64,000 bases of DNA. Source: an uncultured Lachnospiraceae bacterium (GTDB lineage: Bacteria > Bacillota > Clostridia > Lachnospirales > Lachnospiraceae). The translations under genes were made by a program, and so were the position numbers. Each line of letters begins with the position of its first letter. Positions within the stretch are counted from its first letter, which is position 1. The DNA is taken from positions 47,623-111,622 of the forward strand of contig CANOMQ010000009.1 in the NCBI GenBank assembly GCA_947567595.1, read 5' to 3'. A model generated the notes under the pieces. The model ran no database searches, was not told the origin of the DNA, and worked only from the letters and a program-made list of their open reading frames with translations. Shown here one piece after another: positions 24,808-33,229 of this stretch.

Positions 24808-25719
24808 TTAATCCAGTTTAATTCTCGGATCAACAATGCTGTAAATAATGTCCGTAATCAAATTCATTGTCACCATGATAATCGCAAGGAACATCGTCGT
24901 TCCCATAATCATCGTGTAATCGCGGTTCGTAATGCTGGAAACAAATTTGGTGCCAAGTCCGCCGATTGTGAAAATATTCTCAACCACAAGGCTGCCTGTC
25001 AGTATGTACGCAAGCATCGGTCCAAAATATGTAATAACCGGAATGACCGCGTTTCTGAGCGCATGCTTGAAAATCACCTTCCAGCCCGCCACGCCCTTCG
25101 CGTTCGCCGTGCGGACATAATCCTGACCAAGCGCGTCAAGCATACTCGTCTTTGTCAGACGCGTGATGTACGCCATCGGATAAAGCGCAAGCGCAATCAC
25201 GGGAAGGACATAATGCGTCTTCTCGGGGTCAAACACAGGCGCCCATTTTAATTGAATACAGAAAACATAAAGCAACAGCGTCGCAAGCACAAAGCTTGGA
25301 ACTGCGGTAAAAAGCGTGGTGATAAAGACAATGAAACGGTCTATGAATGTGTTTCTTTTAAGCGCCGCGATACTGCCTAAAATCAAGCCCACAATCGCCG
25401 CCGTAAGCGCCGCCATGCCGCCAAGCTTCGCGGAAATCGGGAACGACTCACCAATGACTGTGGCAATGCTTCTGCCCGTTTTTAAAGAAACACCCAAGTC
25501 TCCATGAAGGAAATTTTTGATATAGATAATGAACTGCTCGCCGACAGGCTTATCGAGGTTGTATCGCGCCTCCAAAACCTTTTTGACCGCCTCACTCGGC
25601 GCCTTCTCGGAGGCGAACGGCCCGCCGGGGATTGCATTCATGGTAAAGAACGTAATCGCGGCGATGATAAACACTGTAGCGACTGCAAGAATTACTCGTT
25701 TGACGATGTATCGGAACAT
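24808..25719 (-). CDS. oppB: Oligopeptide ABC transporter permease OppB
   Basis: A 303-residue membrane protein with six predicted helices. It opens with FRYIVKRVILAVATVFIIAA and carries the permease loop YVRTANAKGVAGWKVIFKHA near residue 200 and GGLGTKFVSSITNRDY near the end, all typical of OppB. It is the first gene of the operon (oppB-C-D-F-A) and is read from the strong promoter at 25874-25902 through a ~150-base leader. Confidence 0.93.
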   Translation of the reverse strand: MFRYIVKRVILAVATVFIIAAITFFTMNAIPGGPFASEKAPSEAVKKVLEARYNLDKPVGEQFIIYIKNFLHGDLGVSLKTGRSIATVIGESFPISAKLGGMAALTAAIVGLILGSIAALKRNTFIDRFIVFITTLFTAVPSFVLATLLLYVFCIQLKWAPVFDPEKTHYVLPVIALALYPMAYITRLTKTSMLDALGQDYVRTANAKGVAGWKVIFKHALRNAVIPVITYFGPMLAYILTGSLVVENIFTIGGLGTKFVSSITNRDYTMIMGTTMFLAIIMVTMNLITDIIYSIVDPRIKLD

Positions 25720-25812
25720 TCGGTTTCACTCCTATCTTTTTGTTTTTTCCGCAAGGATTTTTCGTGACTGTTTCCATGCGGTGTACACTTGTGTATTGCA
25801 AATGCACACTTT

Positions 25813-25836
25813 CTTTACTGATTTGCCACAGTAAAG
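25813..25836 (-). repeat. Inverted repeat in the opp leader
   Basis: A perfect 8-bp stem, CTTTACTG/CAGTAAAG, with an 8-base loop lies about 30-55 bases into the predicted oppB leader. It could be an operator or an mRNA hairpin. Confidence 0.45.
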
Positions 25837-25873
25837 TGAAAATACCGTGCTAAAAAACGCGATATTCTTTTTT

Positions 25874-25902
25874 ATATTAGACGAATTAAAAAAATTTGTC
25901 AA
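25874..25902 (-). promoter_or_regulatory. Promoter of the opp operon
   Basis: On the minus strand, consensus TTGACA (25897-25902), 17 bases and TAATAT (25874-25879) are present. Transcription would start near 25867, giving a long 5' leader. It is divergent from the GntR operon promoter 170 bases away. Confidence 0.75.
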
Positions 25903-26068
25903 TATAGCGCGTATAGAAGAAACTGACAATTTCTGCATATTCATGCGGCTTCGGTGGCGTGATATGCATATTATCCATGCATTTTTTGTGTTCTTACCTA
26001 TTTAATGGCTATTCTATACAAAAAATTGTCAGTAATTTTATTTAATTTTTATTTTTCCTGATTTTGTA

Positions 26069-26123
26069 TTGACAAGGCTCCAATAATGTATTATTGTATT
26101 AGTGTACTATTGTTTTAATACAC
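26069..26123 (+). promoter_or_regulatory. Promoter and probable GntR operator
   Basis: TTGACA (26069-26074), a 17-base spacer and TATTGT (26092-26097) form the promoter. A 22-base palindrome with GTGTA/TACAC ends (26102-26123) covers the predicted start site. That size and TACAC-type half-site fit a YtrA-like GntR repressor, so autoregulation is likely. The ribosome binding site AAGGAG is at 26130-26135. Confidence 0.65.
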
Positions 26124-26143
26124 TGTGGTAAGGAGATGAAGAT

Positions 26144-26545
26144 ATGGCATGGGAACTAAATTCTGACCGTCCAATCTATGCACAGATACTGGAAAAGCTT
26201 CAGGTGCGGATTGTGTGCGGGGTGTATCCGCCGGGCGGGTGGCTGCCGAGTGTGCGGGAGCTGGCGGCGGAGGCAAGCGTCAATCCAAATACCATGCAGC
26301 GCGCCTTTTCGGAGCTTGAGCGCAGCGGGCTTGTGATAACGCAGCGCAATATGGGGCGCGTGGTCACGCAGGATACGCAGATGATCGAAGCCGTGAAGCG
26401 CCAGATGGCGGTCACGCAGACCAAGAGCTTTTTTGCAAATATGCGACAGCTTGGTTTTTCTGACAGTGAGATTATCTCGCTGGTAAACAGTTATACAAGC
26501 GATACCAAACATGCAAGTTATGCAGTTGTTTCTAATGAAGAGTAA
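26144..26545 (+). CDS. GntR family repressor, YtrA type
   Basis: A 133-residue regulator. Residues ~8-75 form the GntR winged helix, including PIYAQILEKLQ and the recognition region SVRELAAEASVNPNTMQRAF. The short ~50-residue tail is too small for a ligand domain and is the YtrA type used for dimerisation. It lies 14 bases before an ABC ATPase gene and an ABC-2 permease gene, the usual YtrABC-like arrangement. Such operons respond to cell-wall-active compounds in several Firmicutes; the inducer here is unknown. Confidence 0.92.
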   Translation: MAWELNSDRPIYAQILEKLQVRIVCGVYPPGGWLPSVRELAAEASVNPNTMQRAFSELERSGLVITQRNMGRVVTQDTQMIEAVKRQMAVTQTKSFFANMRQLGFSDSEIISLVNSYTSDTKHASYAVVSNEE

Positions 26546-26559
26546 GAGGGGGAATTTTT

Positions 26560-27288
26560 ATGAACGAACAATACACAACCGCAGCGCCGCTTTTGCAGAT
26601 TAACGATTTATGCAAGCGTTATCCCAATATGGGCAATTATATGTCGGTGTTCCATATGAACCTGACCATTCCGCGCGGACGGATTATCGGTCTGCTTGGG
26701 CCAAACGGGTGCGGAAAGACGACTTTGATTAAAATGATTAACGGACTGCTTGCGCCGACGAGCGGAGCGGTGTACATCAACGGACTGTTTCCGGGGGCGG
26801 AGAGCAAGCGCGTGATTTCGTACCTGCCGGAGCGTACTTATCTTGAAAACGGCATGAAGGTGCGTCAGATGATTGACTATTTTGCCGATTTTTACGAGGA
26901 TTTTTCCAAGGAAAAGGCATATTCCATGCTCGAGTCGCTTGGTATCAGCCCGGAGGCAAGGCTCAAAACACTTTCAAAGGGCACGAAGGAGAAGGTGCAG
27001 CTCATTCTTGTGATGAGCCGAAACGCGGAGCTTTATATCCTTGACGAGCCGATTGCGGGCGTGGATCCTGCGGCGAGGGATTATATCCTGCGCACGATTA
27101 TTACGAATTACAATCCGAACTCGACCATTATTTTATCCACACATCTGATTTCCGACATTGAGAGTGTGCTTGACGATGTGATTTTTATGAAGAACGGTTC
27201 GTTAATGCTTTACACTTCGGTGGACGCAATCAGAAGTCAGCAGAATAAATCTGTGGACGCTTATTTTAGGGAGGTATATGCATGTTAG
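26560..27288 (+). CDS. ABC transporter ATP-binding protein (YtrB-like)
   Basis: A 242-residue ATPase with Walker A GLLGPNGCGKTTLIKMING, Walker B ELYILDEPIAGVDPAA and switch His (STHLI). The signature is the variant LSKGTKEKVQL, common in YtrB/BcrA-like exporters. It overlaps the permease gene by 7 bases, so translation is coupled. It probably exports a toxic or signalling compound or reorganises the envelope. Confidence 0.92.
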   Translation: MNEQYTTAAPLLQINDLCKRYPNMGNYMSVFHMNLTIPRGRIIGLLGPNGCGKTTLIKMINGLLAPTSGAVYINGLFPGAESKRVISYLPERTYLENGMKVRQMIDYFADFYEDFSKEKAYSMLESLGISPEARLKTLSKGTKEKVQLILVMSRNAELYILDEPIAGVDPAARDYILRTIITNYNPNSTIILSTHLISDIESVLDDVIFMKNGSLMLYTSVDAIRSQQNKSVDAYFREVYAC

Positions 27289-28139
27289 GAAAACTCATGA
27301 AATACGAATGGAGGGGACTTCGTCTTCCGCTGTTGATTATGCTTGGGATTTTGGGCGCATCAACGCTGCTGACCTGTCTCTTGATTTTTACGATTAATCC
27401 GAGGTTTGACAATGTTGCCACAGGGTTTTCCGTGATGGGGCTTGTCCTTTCCATATTGCTTTATTATTTTGGCATTATCGGCTGTTCCGTGGGAACGATG
27501 TTGATTATTGCGATACGGTTTTACAAGACGACTTATACCGATGAGGGGTATCTGACGCACACGCTTCCCGTGGAGACGAAAACGCTCCTTGCGGCAAAGA
27601 CGATTACTGCCGTTTTGTGTTATCTGCTTATGCTTTTGGGGGTTGTGGCAACGCTGTTTATTATTATCGGTGCAATTTATACGCATGTCTGCAATATTTC
27701 GGCTTATGAAGGCGTTTATTTTGACCAGCAGCTTGGCGAAATGCTCGCGGAACTGTCTGACGGGTTCCGAAGGGAGTACGGGATTTCGTTTGGCGGGTTT
27801 GTCGCATTTTATGCCATCTTTATGGTGGTTGCCTGCATTTCGGCGATTATGACGGTGCTTGGGTGCGTGTCGCTTGGGCAGCTTTATACGAAGCACCGCA
27901 TTATTGGCGCGATTATTGCTTATTTCGCAGTGATGAGTGTGCAGCAGTTTATTTCGTATCTGGCAATGCTGCCAACGTATTCGCGTATGCTTCGGGCGGA
28001 GGCGATGGCGGAGACGATACCGATGTTTGAGATTATTTCGCCGACGATGATTCTTTCACTGCTTTGGGCGGTGGCGGTTTCCGTGATTATGCATATTGTG
28101 AATCTGCATATGATGACGAAACGGTTGAATTTGGAGTAA
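27282..28139 (+). CDS. ABC-2 type permease of the GntR operon
   Basis: A 285-residue membrane protein with six hydrophobic segments (first at ~18-40, last at ~255-275). There is no signal peptide or catalytic motif. Sequence alone gives little, but its position overlapping the ATPase gene makes it the membrane partner. A shortened Rpn-type remnant lies directly downstream in the same frame. Confidence 0.85.
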   Translation: MLGKLMKYEWRGLRLPLLIMLGILGASTLLTCLLIFTINPRFDNVATGFSVMGLVLSILLYYFGIIGCSVGTMLIIAIRFYKTTYTDEGYLTHTLPVETKTLLAAKTITAVLCYLLMLLGVVATLFIIIGAIYTHVCNISAYEGVYFDQQLGEMLAELSDGFRREYGISFGGFVAFYAIFMVVACISAIMTVLGCVSLGQLYTKHRIIGAIIAYFAVMSVQQFISYLAMLPTYSRMLRAEAMAETIPMFEIISPTMILSLLWAVAVSVIMHIVNLHMMTKRLNLE

Positions 28140-28157
28140 TAAGGGGTGTAGCCTGCA

Positions 28158-28646
28158 TTGGAATGTGTTGCTACAATGCTGAATATCCATTATGGGCATA
28201 ACATGGAGCTTTTGAACAAATGCAAGCGGCTTCATGATTACGCGTATTTTGTCGGGGAAGTAAATGGGAATATGAGTAAAGGATACTCCTTGGAGAAATC
28301 CGTGGAACTGGCTATGAATAAATGCGAGGATAATGATATTCTTGCTGATATTATTGGTAAGCATAGAAGTGAGGTGTTTCATATGTTGTTATTTGATAGG
28401 AAACTTTATGAGCAGGGACTTCGGGAAGAAGGTAGGGAAGATGGTATTGAGGAAGGCAGGCTGACTGATCGGGCAGAAGCCATTATTGAGCTTCTCGAGG
28501 ACATTGGCGAACCATCAGAAGCGCTTCAAAATATCATTATGGAGCAAACCGACATGCAGACATTGCGGGAATGGTTTAAAATTGCGAGAAAAGCGCAGTC
28601 GGTTGAATATTTTGAAGCACAAATCGGATTGGTAAGCCACCGCTAA
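28158..28646 (+). pseudogene. C-terminal remnant of an Rpn family PD-(D/E)XK nuclease/transposase
   Basis: An open frame of 162 codons starts only at a TTG, with an in-frame TAG three codons earlier and no ribosome binding site. It contains MLNIHYGHNMELLNKCKRL, a conserved C-terminal region of Rpn/TIGR01784 proteins, followed by the acidic EEGREDGIEEGR helix these proteins end with. The nuclease domain is absent. It is best read as a truncated relic abutting the ABC operon. A short expressed product cannot be excluded. Confidence 0.65.
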
Positions 28647-28652
28647 CCTCCA

Positions 28653-28726
28653 TACAAAAAAAATGATATGCAGACTATTTCCCCAACAGATAAAATCAGT
28701 TACCGAAATGGTCTGTATATCATTTT
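28653..28726 (-). terminator. Intrinsic terminator of the hprK-lipid kinase operon
   Basis: On the minus strand a long stem (AATGATAT and CAGAC blocks paired with GTCTG and ATATCATT) is followed by eight T. It lies about 40 bases after the lipid kinase stop codon. T runs on both sides make it possibly bidirectional. Confidence 0.8.
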
Positions 28727-28762
28727 CGCAAGCAGCTTTAATGGTTTGCTCTGAAAAACAAA

Positions 28763-29677
28763 TCAACGCACAATAATATCCATTGCCTCTTTATCGTCAA
28801 CAAGCTCCACTTTCGTATGTTTCCCGCCAAACTCCCCGTCAAGCGTCCATGCGACCTCGTCCTCCGACTCAAACACAATCCTTCCGGTTTTAAGATTATA
28901 CATATACTTTGTATCAATATCCGCAATTGCGAGCGCCGCCAGAATGGAATTAAGCTCCATCGGATTTTTGGGAACCTTTATCAGCGTAACCTCAAACAAT
29001 CCGTCATTTAAATCAATCCCGCCCTTAAACACATTTCCCGCGATACTCTTAAACCCGCCTATTGAATGGGAGTTCGTGACCATGCCATAAATAAAATCGC
29101 CCTCAATCATCACTTCCTCGCCACTTTCTGACACATATGTCACTTTCAGCGCATAGGATTTGATGTTTGCAAGCTGCTTAACGCCCTCCAAAATGTACGC
29201 CATATGCCCCAGCATATTTTTCATTTCCTGCGGCGTTCCGTAGGAAACCTCCGTAAACAGCCCGAATGCCGCAATATAAACAAACACGTCCCTGTTAAAG
29301 CGCCCGACATCACACGCAAACACATTGCCCGCCGCAATCATCTCAGCAGCCTTTTTCATTGTAGATGGAATTTTCAGGCTTTTTGCAAAATCGTTGGTAC
29401 TCCCTGACGGAATGTATCCGATTGTCGTCTTAAAGCCCGACTGTATCATACCGGTCACAATCTCGTCAAGCGTGCCATCGCCGCCGCTGCACACAATCAG
29501 CGCATAATCCTTGTCGCGCTCCCGCATGACGCGCTCCGCGTCCCCCCGGCTCTGCGTGGGATATACGGTCACTTCATAGTCCGCCTTTACAAGAATGTCA
29601 ATTATTTCCAACAAATGATTTTTAATCAGTCCCTTCCCCGAGTGGGGATTTAATATAAACAATGCCTTTTTACCCAT
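28763..29677 (-). CDS. Diacylglycerol kinase-like lipid kinase (YegS/BmrU family)
   Basis: A 304-residue cytoplasmic or membrane-associated kinase. The N-terminal ILNPHSGKG and VCSGGDGTLDEIVTG motifs form the nucleotide-binding site, and IGYIPSGSTNDFAKSL is the conserved GTxNDxA-like element (GSTNDFA here). It phosphorylates diacylglycerol or a related lipid and recycles it into phospholipid synthesis. It is the last gene of the hprK operon, 6 bases after whiA. Confidence 0.93.
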   Translation of the reverse strand: MGKKALFILNPHSGKGLIKNHLLEIIDILVKADYEVTVYPTQSRGDAERVMRERDKDYALIVCSGGDGTLDEIVTGMIQSGFKTTIGYIPSGSTNDFAKSLKIPSTMKKAAEMIAAGNVFACDVGRFNRDVFVYIAAFGLFTEVSYGTPQEMKNMLGHMAYILEGVKQLANIKSYALKVTYVSESGEEVMIEGDFIYGMVTNSHSIGGFKSIAGNVFKGGIDLNDGLFEVTLIKVPKNPMELNSILAALAIADIDTKYMYNLKTGRIVFESEDEVAWTLDGEFGGKHTKVELVDDKEAMDIIVR

Positions 29678-29683
29678 TTTATA

Positions 29684-30304
29684 TCAACCTTTACCTCTTA
29701 TACTGTCTGCCAATTCGCCAAGCTTTCTAAGCCTGTGGTTCACGCCCGATTTCCCGACAGGCGGAACGAGATACTCCCCAAGCTCCTTGAGCGTGGCGTC
29801 AGGATATTGGAGCCTGATTTGCGCCATCTCACGCAGGTTTTCGCTCAAATCATCAAATCCGTAATGCTCCCTGATGTACTCAATATCCTCAATCTGTTTG
29901 TTTGCCGCGCTGACCGTCTTTGAGATGTTTGCCGTCTCGCAGTTCACCCTCCGGTTAATCGAATTGCGCATATCCTTTAAAATGCGCAGATTTTCCAAGT
30001 TCATCAGGCTCTTGTGCGCCCCGATTACGTTTAACAGCCGCACAATGTCCTCGCTTTCCTTGATATAGACAACGATATAGCGTTTTCTATGCACGGTTTT
30101 TGCCGCAATCTCAAACATTTGCAGCGTTTCGATAATCTTCGCGGCATACGTTTCCTCCTCGCAGACAAACTCCAAATGATACCCTTTTTCGGGATTGCTC
30201 ATGGAACCTGTTTCCAAAAAAGCGTCCCGCAGAAATGCCCGCGCAGGATTTTTGGAAAAGCTTTTTTTCTCCAGCTCCTTCTTGATTTCTCCTGAAAATG
30301 ACAT
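29684..30304 (-). CDS. whiA: WhiA-like regulator lacking the N-terminal subdomain
   Basis: A 206-residue protein; WhiA is usually about 310. The first ~15 residues (MSFSGEIKKELEK) match the WhiA start. The sequence then jumps to ARAFLRDAFLETGS, which normally lies near residue 120, so roughly 100 residues (the WhiA_N half of the LAGLIDADG-like domain) are missing in frame. The second half (NVIGAHKSL, MRNSINRRVNCETAN) and the C-terminal HTH (TLKELGEYLVPP, SGVNHRLRKL) are intact. WhiA affects division and chromosome segregation in Firmicutes and sporulation in actinobacteria. It lies after rapZ; the usual yvcK between them is absent. Confidence 0.9.
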   Translation of the reverse strand: MSFSGEIKKELEKKSFSKNPARAFLRDAFLETGSMSNPEKGYHLEFVCEEETYAAKIIETLQMFEIAAKTVHRKRYIVVYIKESEDIVRLLNVIGAHKSLMNLENLRILKDMRNSINRRVNCETANISKTVSAANKQIEDIEYIREHYGFDDLSENLREMAQIRLQYPDATLKELGEYLVPPVGKSGVNHRLRKLGELADSIRGKG

Positions 30305-30336
30305 AACTTCACTCCATTCAACCGCACTCGGCAGTA

Positions 30337-31191
30337 TTAACCGATCGTATCACGGTGGCGCAGCGTAAGCCCATAGTCGCCCTTATCCTTAAGCCTGTTG
30401 TAAAGCTCACCTGCAAGCGTCACACTCCGATGCTGCCCGCCCGTACAACCAATAGCAATGACAAGCTGATATTTGCCCTCCTTAATATAATTCGGGATTA
30501 AAAATGTAATCATATCGGTAAGCTTATCGATAAACTGATGTGCCTCCGAAAATCCCATCACATAATCCTGAACCGCCTTATCCAGTCCGGTTTTATGCTT
30601 CAGCTCATCAATGTAAAACGGATTGGGCAGAAACCGCACGTCAAACACAAGGTCCGCGTCCTGCGGAATGCCGTGCTTAAAGCCAAACGACATCACATTC
30701 ACCATCAGGCTGTTGTACGCCTGACCGCTCACAAAAATCCGGTCAAGCTCCGTTTTCAGCTCCCTCGTCAAGAGGTTTGTCGTGTCAATCACATACTCCG
30801 CCACCGCCCGAATGCTCTCCAAAAGCGCCCGCTCGCGCCGGATACCGCTCATCAAATCCCCGTCAACCGAGAGCGGGTGAATGCGGCGCGTTTCCTTGTA
30901 ACGCTTTAGCAGCACATTGTCCGATGCCTCCAAAAAAAGGATTTCAAACGTGTAGGTCTGGCGCAGCCTTGTAATCAGCCTCGTAATGTCCTCAAAGGAC
31001 TGGTCTGCCCGCACGTCAAGCCCCAGCGCGACTTTTTGGATACCGTTGTCCGGCATTGCGAGCAGCTCCATAAATTTTTCAATCAAGGGTACGGGCATAT
31101 TGTCGGCGCAGTAAAATCCCGCGTCCTCCAGCATTTTCATCGCCGTCGATTTTCCGCCGCCGCTCATTCCCGTAACAATCACAAACCTCAT
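30337..31191 (-). CDS. rapZ: RapZ/YvcJ nucleotide-binding regulator
   Basis: A 284-residue protein with P-loop GMSGGGKS (residues 8-15), FYCADNMPVPLIE, and the conserved C-terminal IGCTGGQHRSV and LRHRD elements. In enterobacteria RapZ is an RNase E adaptor controlling GlmS. In Bacillus subtilis YvcJ hydrolyses nucleotides and affects competence. Here it stands between murB and whiA, as in many Clostridia. Confidence 0.96.
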   Translation of the reverse strand: MRFVIVTGMSGGGKSTAMKMLEDAGFYCADNMPVPLIEKFMELLAMPDNGIQKVALGLDVRADQSFEDITRLITRLRQTYTFEILFLEASDNVLLKRYKETRRIHPLSVDGDLMSGIRRERALLESIRAVAEYVIDTTNLLTRELKTELDRIFVSGQAYNSLMVNVMSFGFKHGIPQDADLVFDVRFLPNPFYIDELKHKTGLDKAVQDYVMGFSEAHQFIDKLTDMITFLIPNYIKEGKYQLVIAIGCTGGQHRSVTLAGELYNRLKDKGDYGLTLRHRDTIG

Positions 31192-31264
31192 CTGACACCA
31201 AACCTGCCTTTCTATCCCACATCACAGCATTCCAATCCCAAACATTGACAAACAAATAACAATG

Positions 31265-32179
31265 TCAGTCAAATTCGCCTAAACAAATTACCTCCGTCTC
31301 AATATCAACGCCCGCGCTCTCCTTCACGCGTCTCTGCACTTCCCGGATTAACGCGTAAATATCGGCAGACGTGGCACCGCCCTTGTTGACCACAAAACCG
31401 CAGTGCTTTTCGGAAACCTGCGCGCCGCCCACACAAAAACCGCGAAGTCCCGCGTCCTGTATCAGCTTCGCCGCAAAATACCCCTCGGGACGCTTAAAGG
31501 TCGAGCCGGCACTTGGATATTCCAACGGCTGTTTGTCGCGCCGCCGCGCCGCCAAATCGTCCATTTTTTCCCGAATTTCCTCCGAAGCACCCTCCTGCAG
31601 CGCAATTTCCGCTTCGAGCACGATATAGCGCTCCTCCTTCAACAGGCTGTGACGGTATGCAAACCGCATTTCGTCCGCACGCTTTTTGACCGTTTCGCCC
31701 GCGTAATCCATCAGCGTCACGCTCTTTATAACCTGCTTCATCTCGCCGTCATACGCGCCCGCGTTCATCACAACCGCGCCGCCAAGGCTTCCCGGAATCC
31801 CTGCCGCAAACTCAAAGCCCGTCAGCGAATGCGCAAGCGCCGTCCTTGCAATCTGCGCAAGCGTCGCCGCCGCACCGCAAATCAGCGTCGTTCCCTCCAC
31901 CCGAATATCGCCAAACCCCTTGGCAAGGTGGATTACCACGCCTTCAAAGCCCTTGTCGCTGACAAGCAGATTACTCCCGTTTCCAAGTAAATAAAAGGGT
32001 TCTCCCGTTCTCTTTAGCAGCCTTAACGTTTCCTCAAGCTCTGTCTGGTCGGAGGGCTCCACGAAAACCGCCGCCGCGCCGCCCGTCTGAAACGTCGTGT
32101 GCGCCGACATCGGTTCCCCTTCCACAACACGCCCTCCCCTGATAACCGAGGATAACTCATTGACCAACTCTTTTTTCAA
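31265..32179 (-). CDS. murB: UDP-N-acetylenolpyruvoylglucosamine reductase
   Basis: A 304-residue FAD enzyme that reduces enolpyruvyl-UDP-GlcNAc to UDP-MurNAc in peptidoglycan synthesis. LGNGSNLLVSDKGF and AGIPGSLGGAVVMNAGAYDG are the FAD-binding segments. SAGSTFKRPEG carries the catalytic serine region of the short (type II) MurB, and the C-terminal glutamate lies in IETEVICLG. It is in the middle of the hprK operon. Confidence 0.96.
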   Translation of the reverse strand: MKKELVNELSSVIRGGRVVEGEPMSAHTTFQTGGAAAVFVEPSDQTELEETLRLLKRTGEPFYLLGNGSNLLVSDKGFEGVVIHLAKGFGDIRVEGTTLICGAAATLAQIARTALAHSLTGFEFAAGIPGSLGGAVVMNAGAYDGEMKQVIKSVTLMDYAGETVKKRADEMRFAYRHSLLKEERYIVLEAEIALQEGASEEIREKMDDLAARRRDKQPLEYPSAGSTFKRPEGYFAAKLIQDAGLRGFCVGGAQVSEKHCGFVVNKGGATSADIYALIREVQRRVKESAGVDIETEVICLGEFD

Positions 32180-32254
32180 TTACATAACCTCTATCACTTC
32201 ATATTCTAAATACAACAGGCTTTCTGATACAAGCCTTATTTCCTGACACAAGCC

Positions 32255-33202
32255 TTAACCAAGCACAAGCTTTGCCGCCCCGTAAATGCCCGCGTCATTC
32301 CCAAGCGTTGCAAGCTTAAACACTGCATTTTGGCAGGCATGGAACGTATACTTCTGATAATTCTTTTCAATAAACTGGAACAGAATTTCGCCCGCCTTCG
32401 ACACGCCGCCGCCAAGCACAAAGACCTCGGGATTGACAACCGCCGCAACTGCCGCAAGACCTTTTCCAAGATACATCCCATACTCCTCAGCGATTTCGCA
32501 GGCAACCTTGTCGCCATCTTTCACCGCATCAAACACTGCCTTTGCACTAAGCGTTCCTTCCGCCTGCGCGGTACGCAGAACGCTGTCCTCTTCTGACGCC
32601 GCAAGCCTGCGCTTTGCAAGACGCACAATTCCGGTCGCGGAGCCATACTGCTCAAAGCACCCATGATTGCCGCAGCCGCATGCGTCCGGTTCATCGTCCA
32701 CAAGGTGCATATGCCCGATTTCGCCGCCTGCGCCCCTTGAACCCGTGACAATCTTTCCATTCGTGATAATGCCGCCGCCGATACCCGTTCCAAGCGTGGC
32801 AAGCACGATGTCCTTATAGCCCTTTGCACCGCCGCACCACATCTCGCCGAGCGCCGCCACATTCGCGTCATTTCCTGCTTTTACATCAATGCCGAGCAGA
32901 CCGCTAAGTGTTTCATTGATGTTGAACACGTCCCAGCCAAGATTGACCGCACGATAAACCATGCCCGCATCGTCAACCGGTCCCGGAACGCCGATGCCCA
33001 CGCCGATTACCGCCTCCTTCGCAATTTCGCGCTCCTGCATTTTTGCAAGTATCGCGTCCGCAATGTCCGGCAGGATTTTACTTCCGTTCTCCTGTGTCCT
33101 CGTAGGAATTTCCCACTTTTCAACCACTTCTCCTTCGGGGGTAAAAAGCCCGATTTTTACTGTTGTGCCGCCTAAATCTACTCCAAAACAATATTTGCTC
33201 AT
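32255..33202 (-). CDS. ROK family glucokinase
   Basis: A 315-residue cytoplasmic sugar kinase. The ATP-binding motif DLGGTTVKIG is at the N terminus. The ROK zinc site CGCGNHGCFEQYGS is at ~residues 170-183, preceded by GEIGHMHL with the substrate-binding Glu-His. It phosphorylates glucose to glucose-6-phosphate. I prefer the ATG at 33202 (GGAGG site 11 bases upstream) to the ATG at 33220, which has no good site. It follows hprK by 27 bases, linking sugar phosphorylation and catabolite control. Confidence 0.95.
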   Translation of the reverse strand: MSKYCFGVDLGGTTVKIGLFTPEGEVVEKWEIPTRTQENGSKILPDIADAILAKMQEREIAKEAVIGVGIGVPGPVDDAGMVYRAVNLGWDVFNINETLSGLLGIDVKAGNDANVAALGEMWCGGAKGYKDIVLATLGTGIGGGIITNGKIVTGSRGAGGEIGHMHLVDDEPDACGCGNHGCFEQYGSATGIVRLAKRRLAASEEDSVLRTAQAEGTLSAKAVFDAVKDGDKVACEIAEEYGMYLGKGLAAVAAVVNPEVFVLGGGVSKAGEILFQFIEKNYQKYTFHACQNAVFKLATLGNDAGIYGAAKLVLG

Positions 33203-33229
33203 TGGTTTCTCTTCCTCCATTTTTATTTT

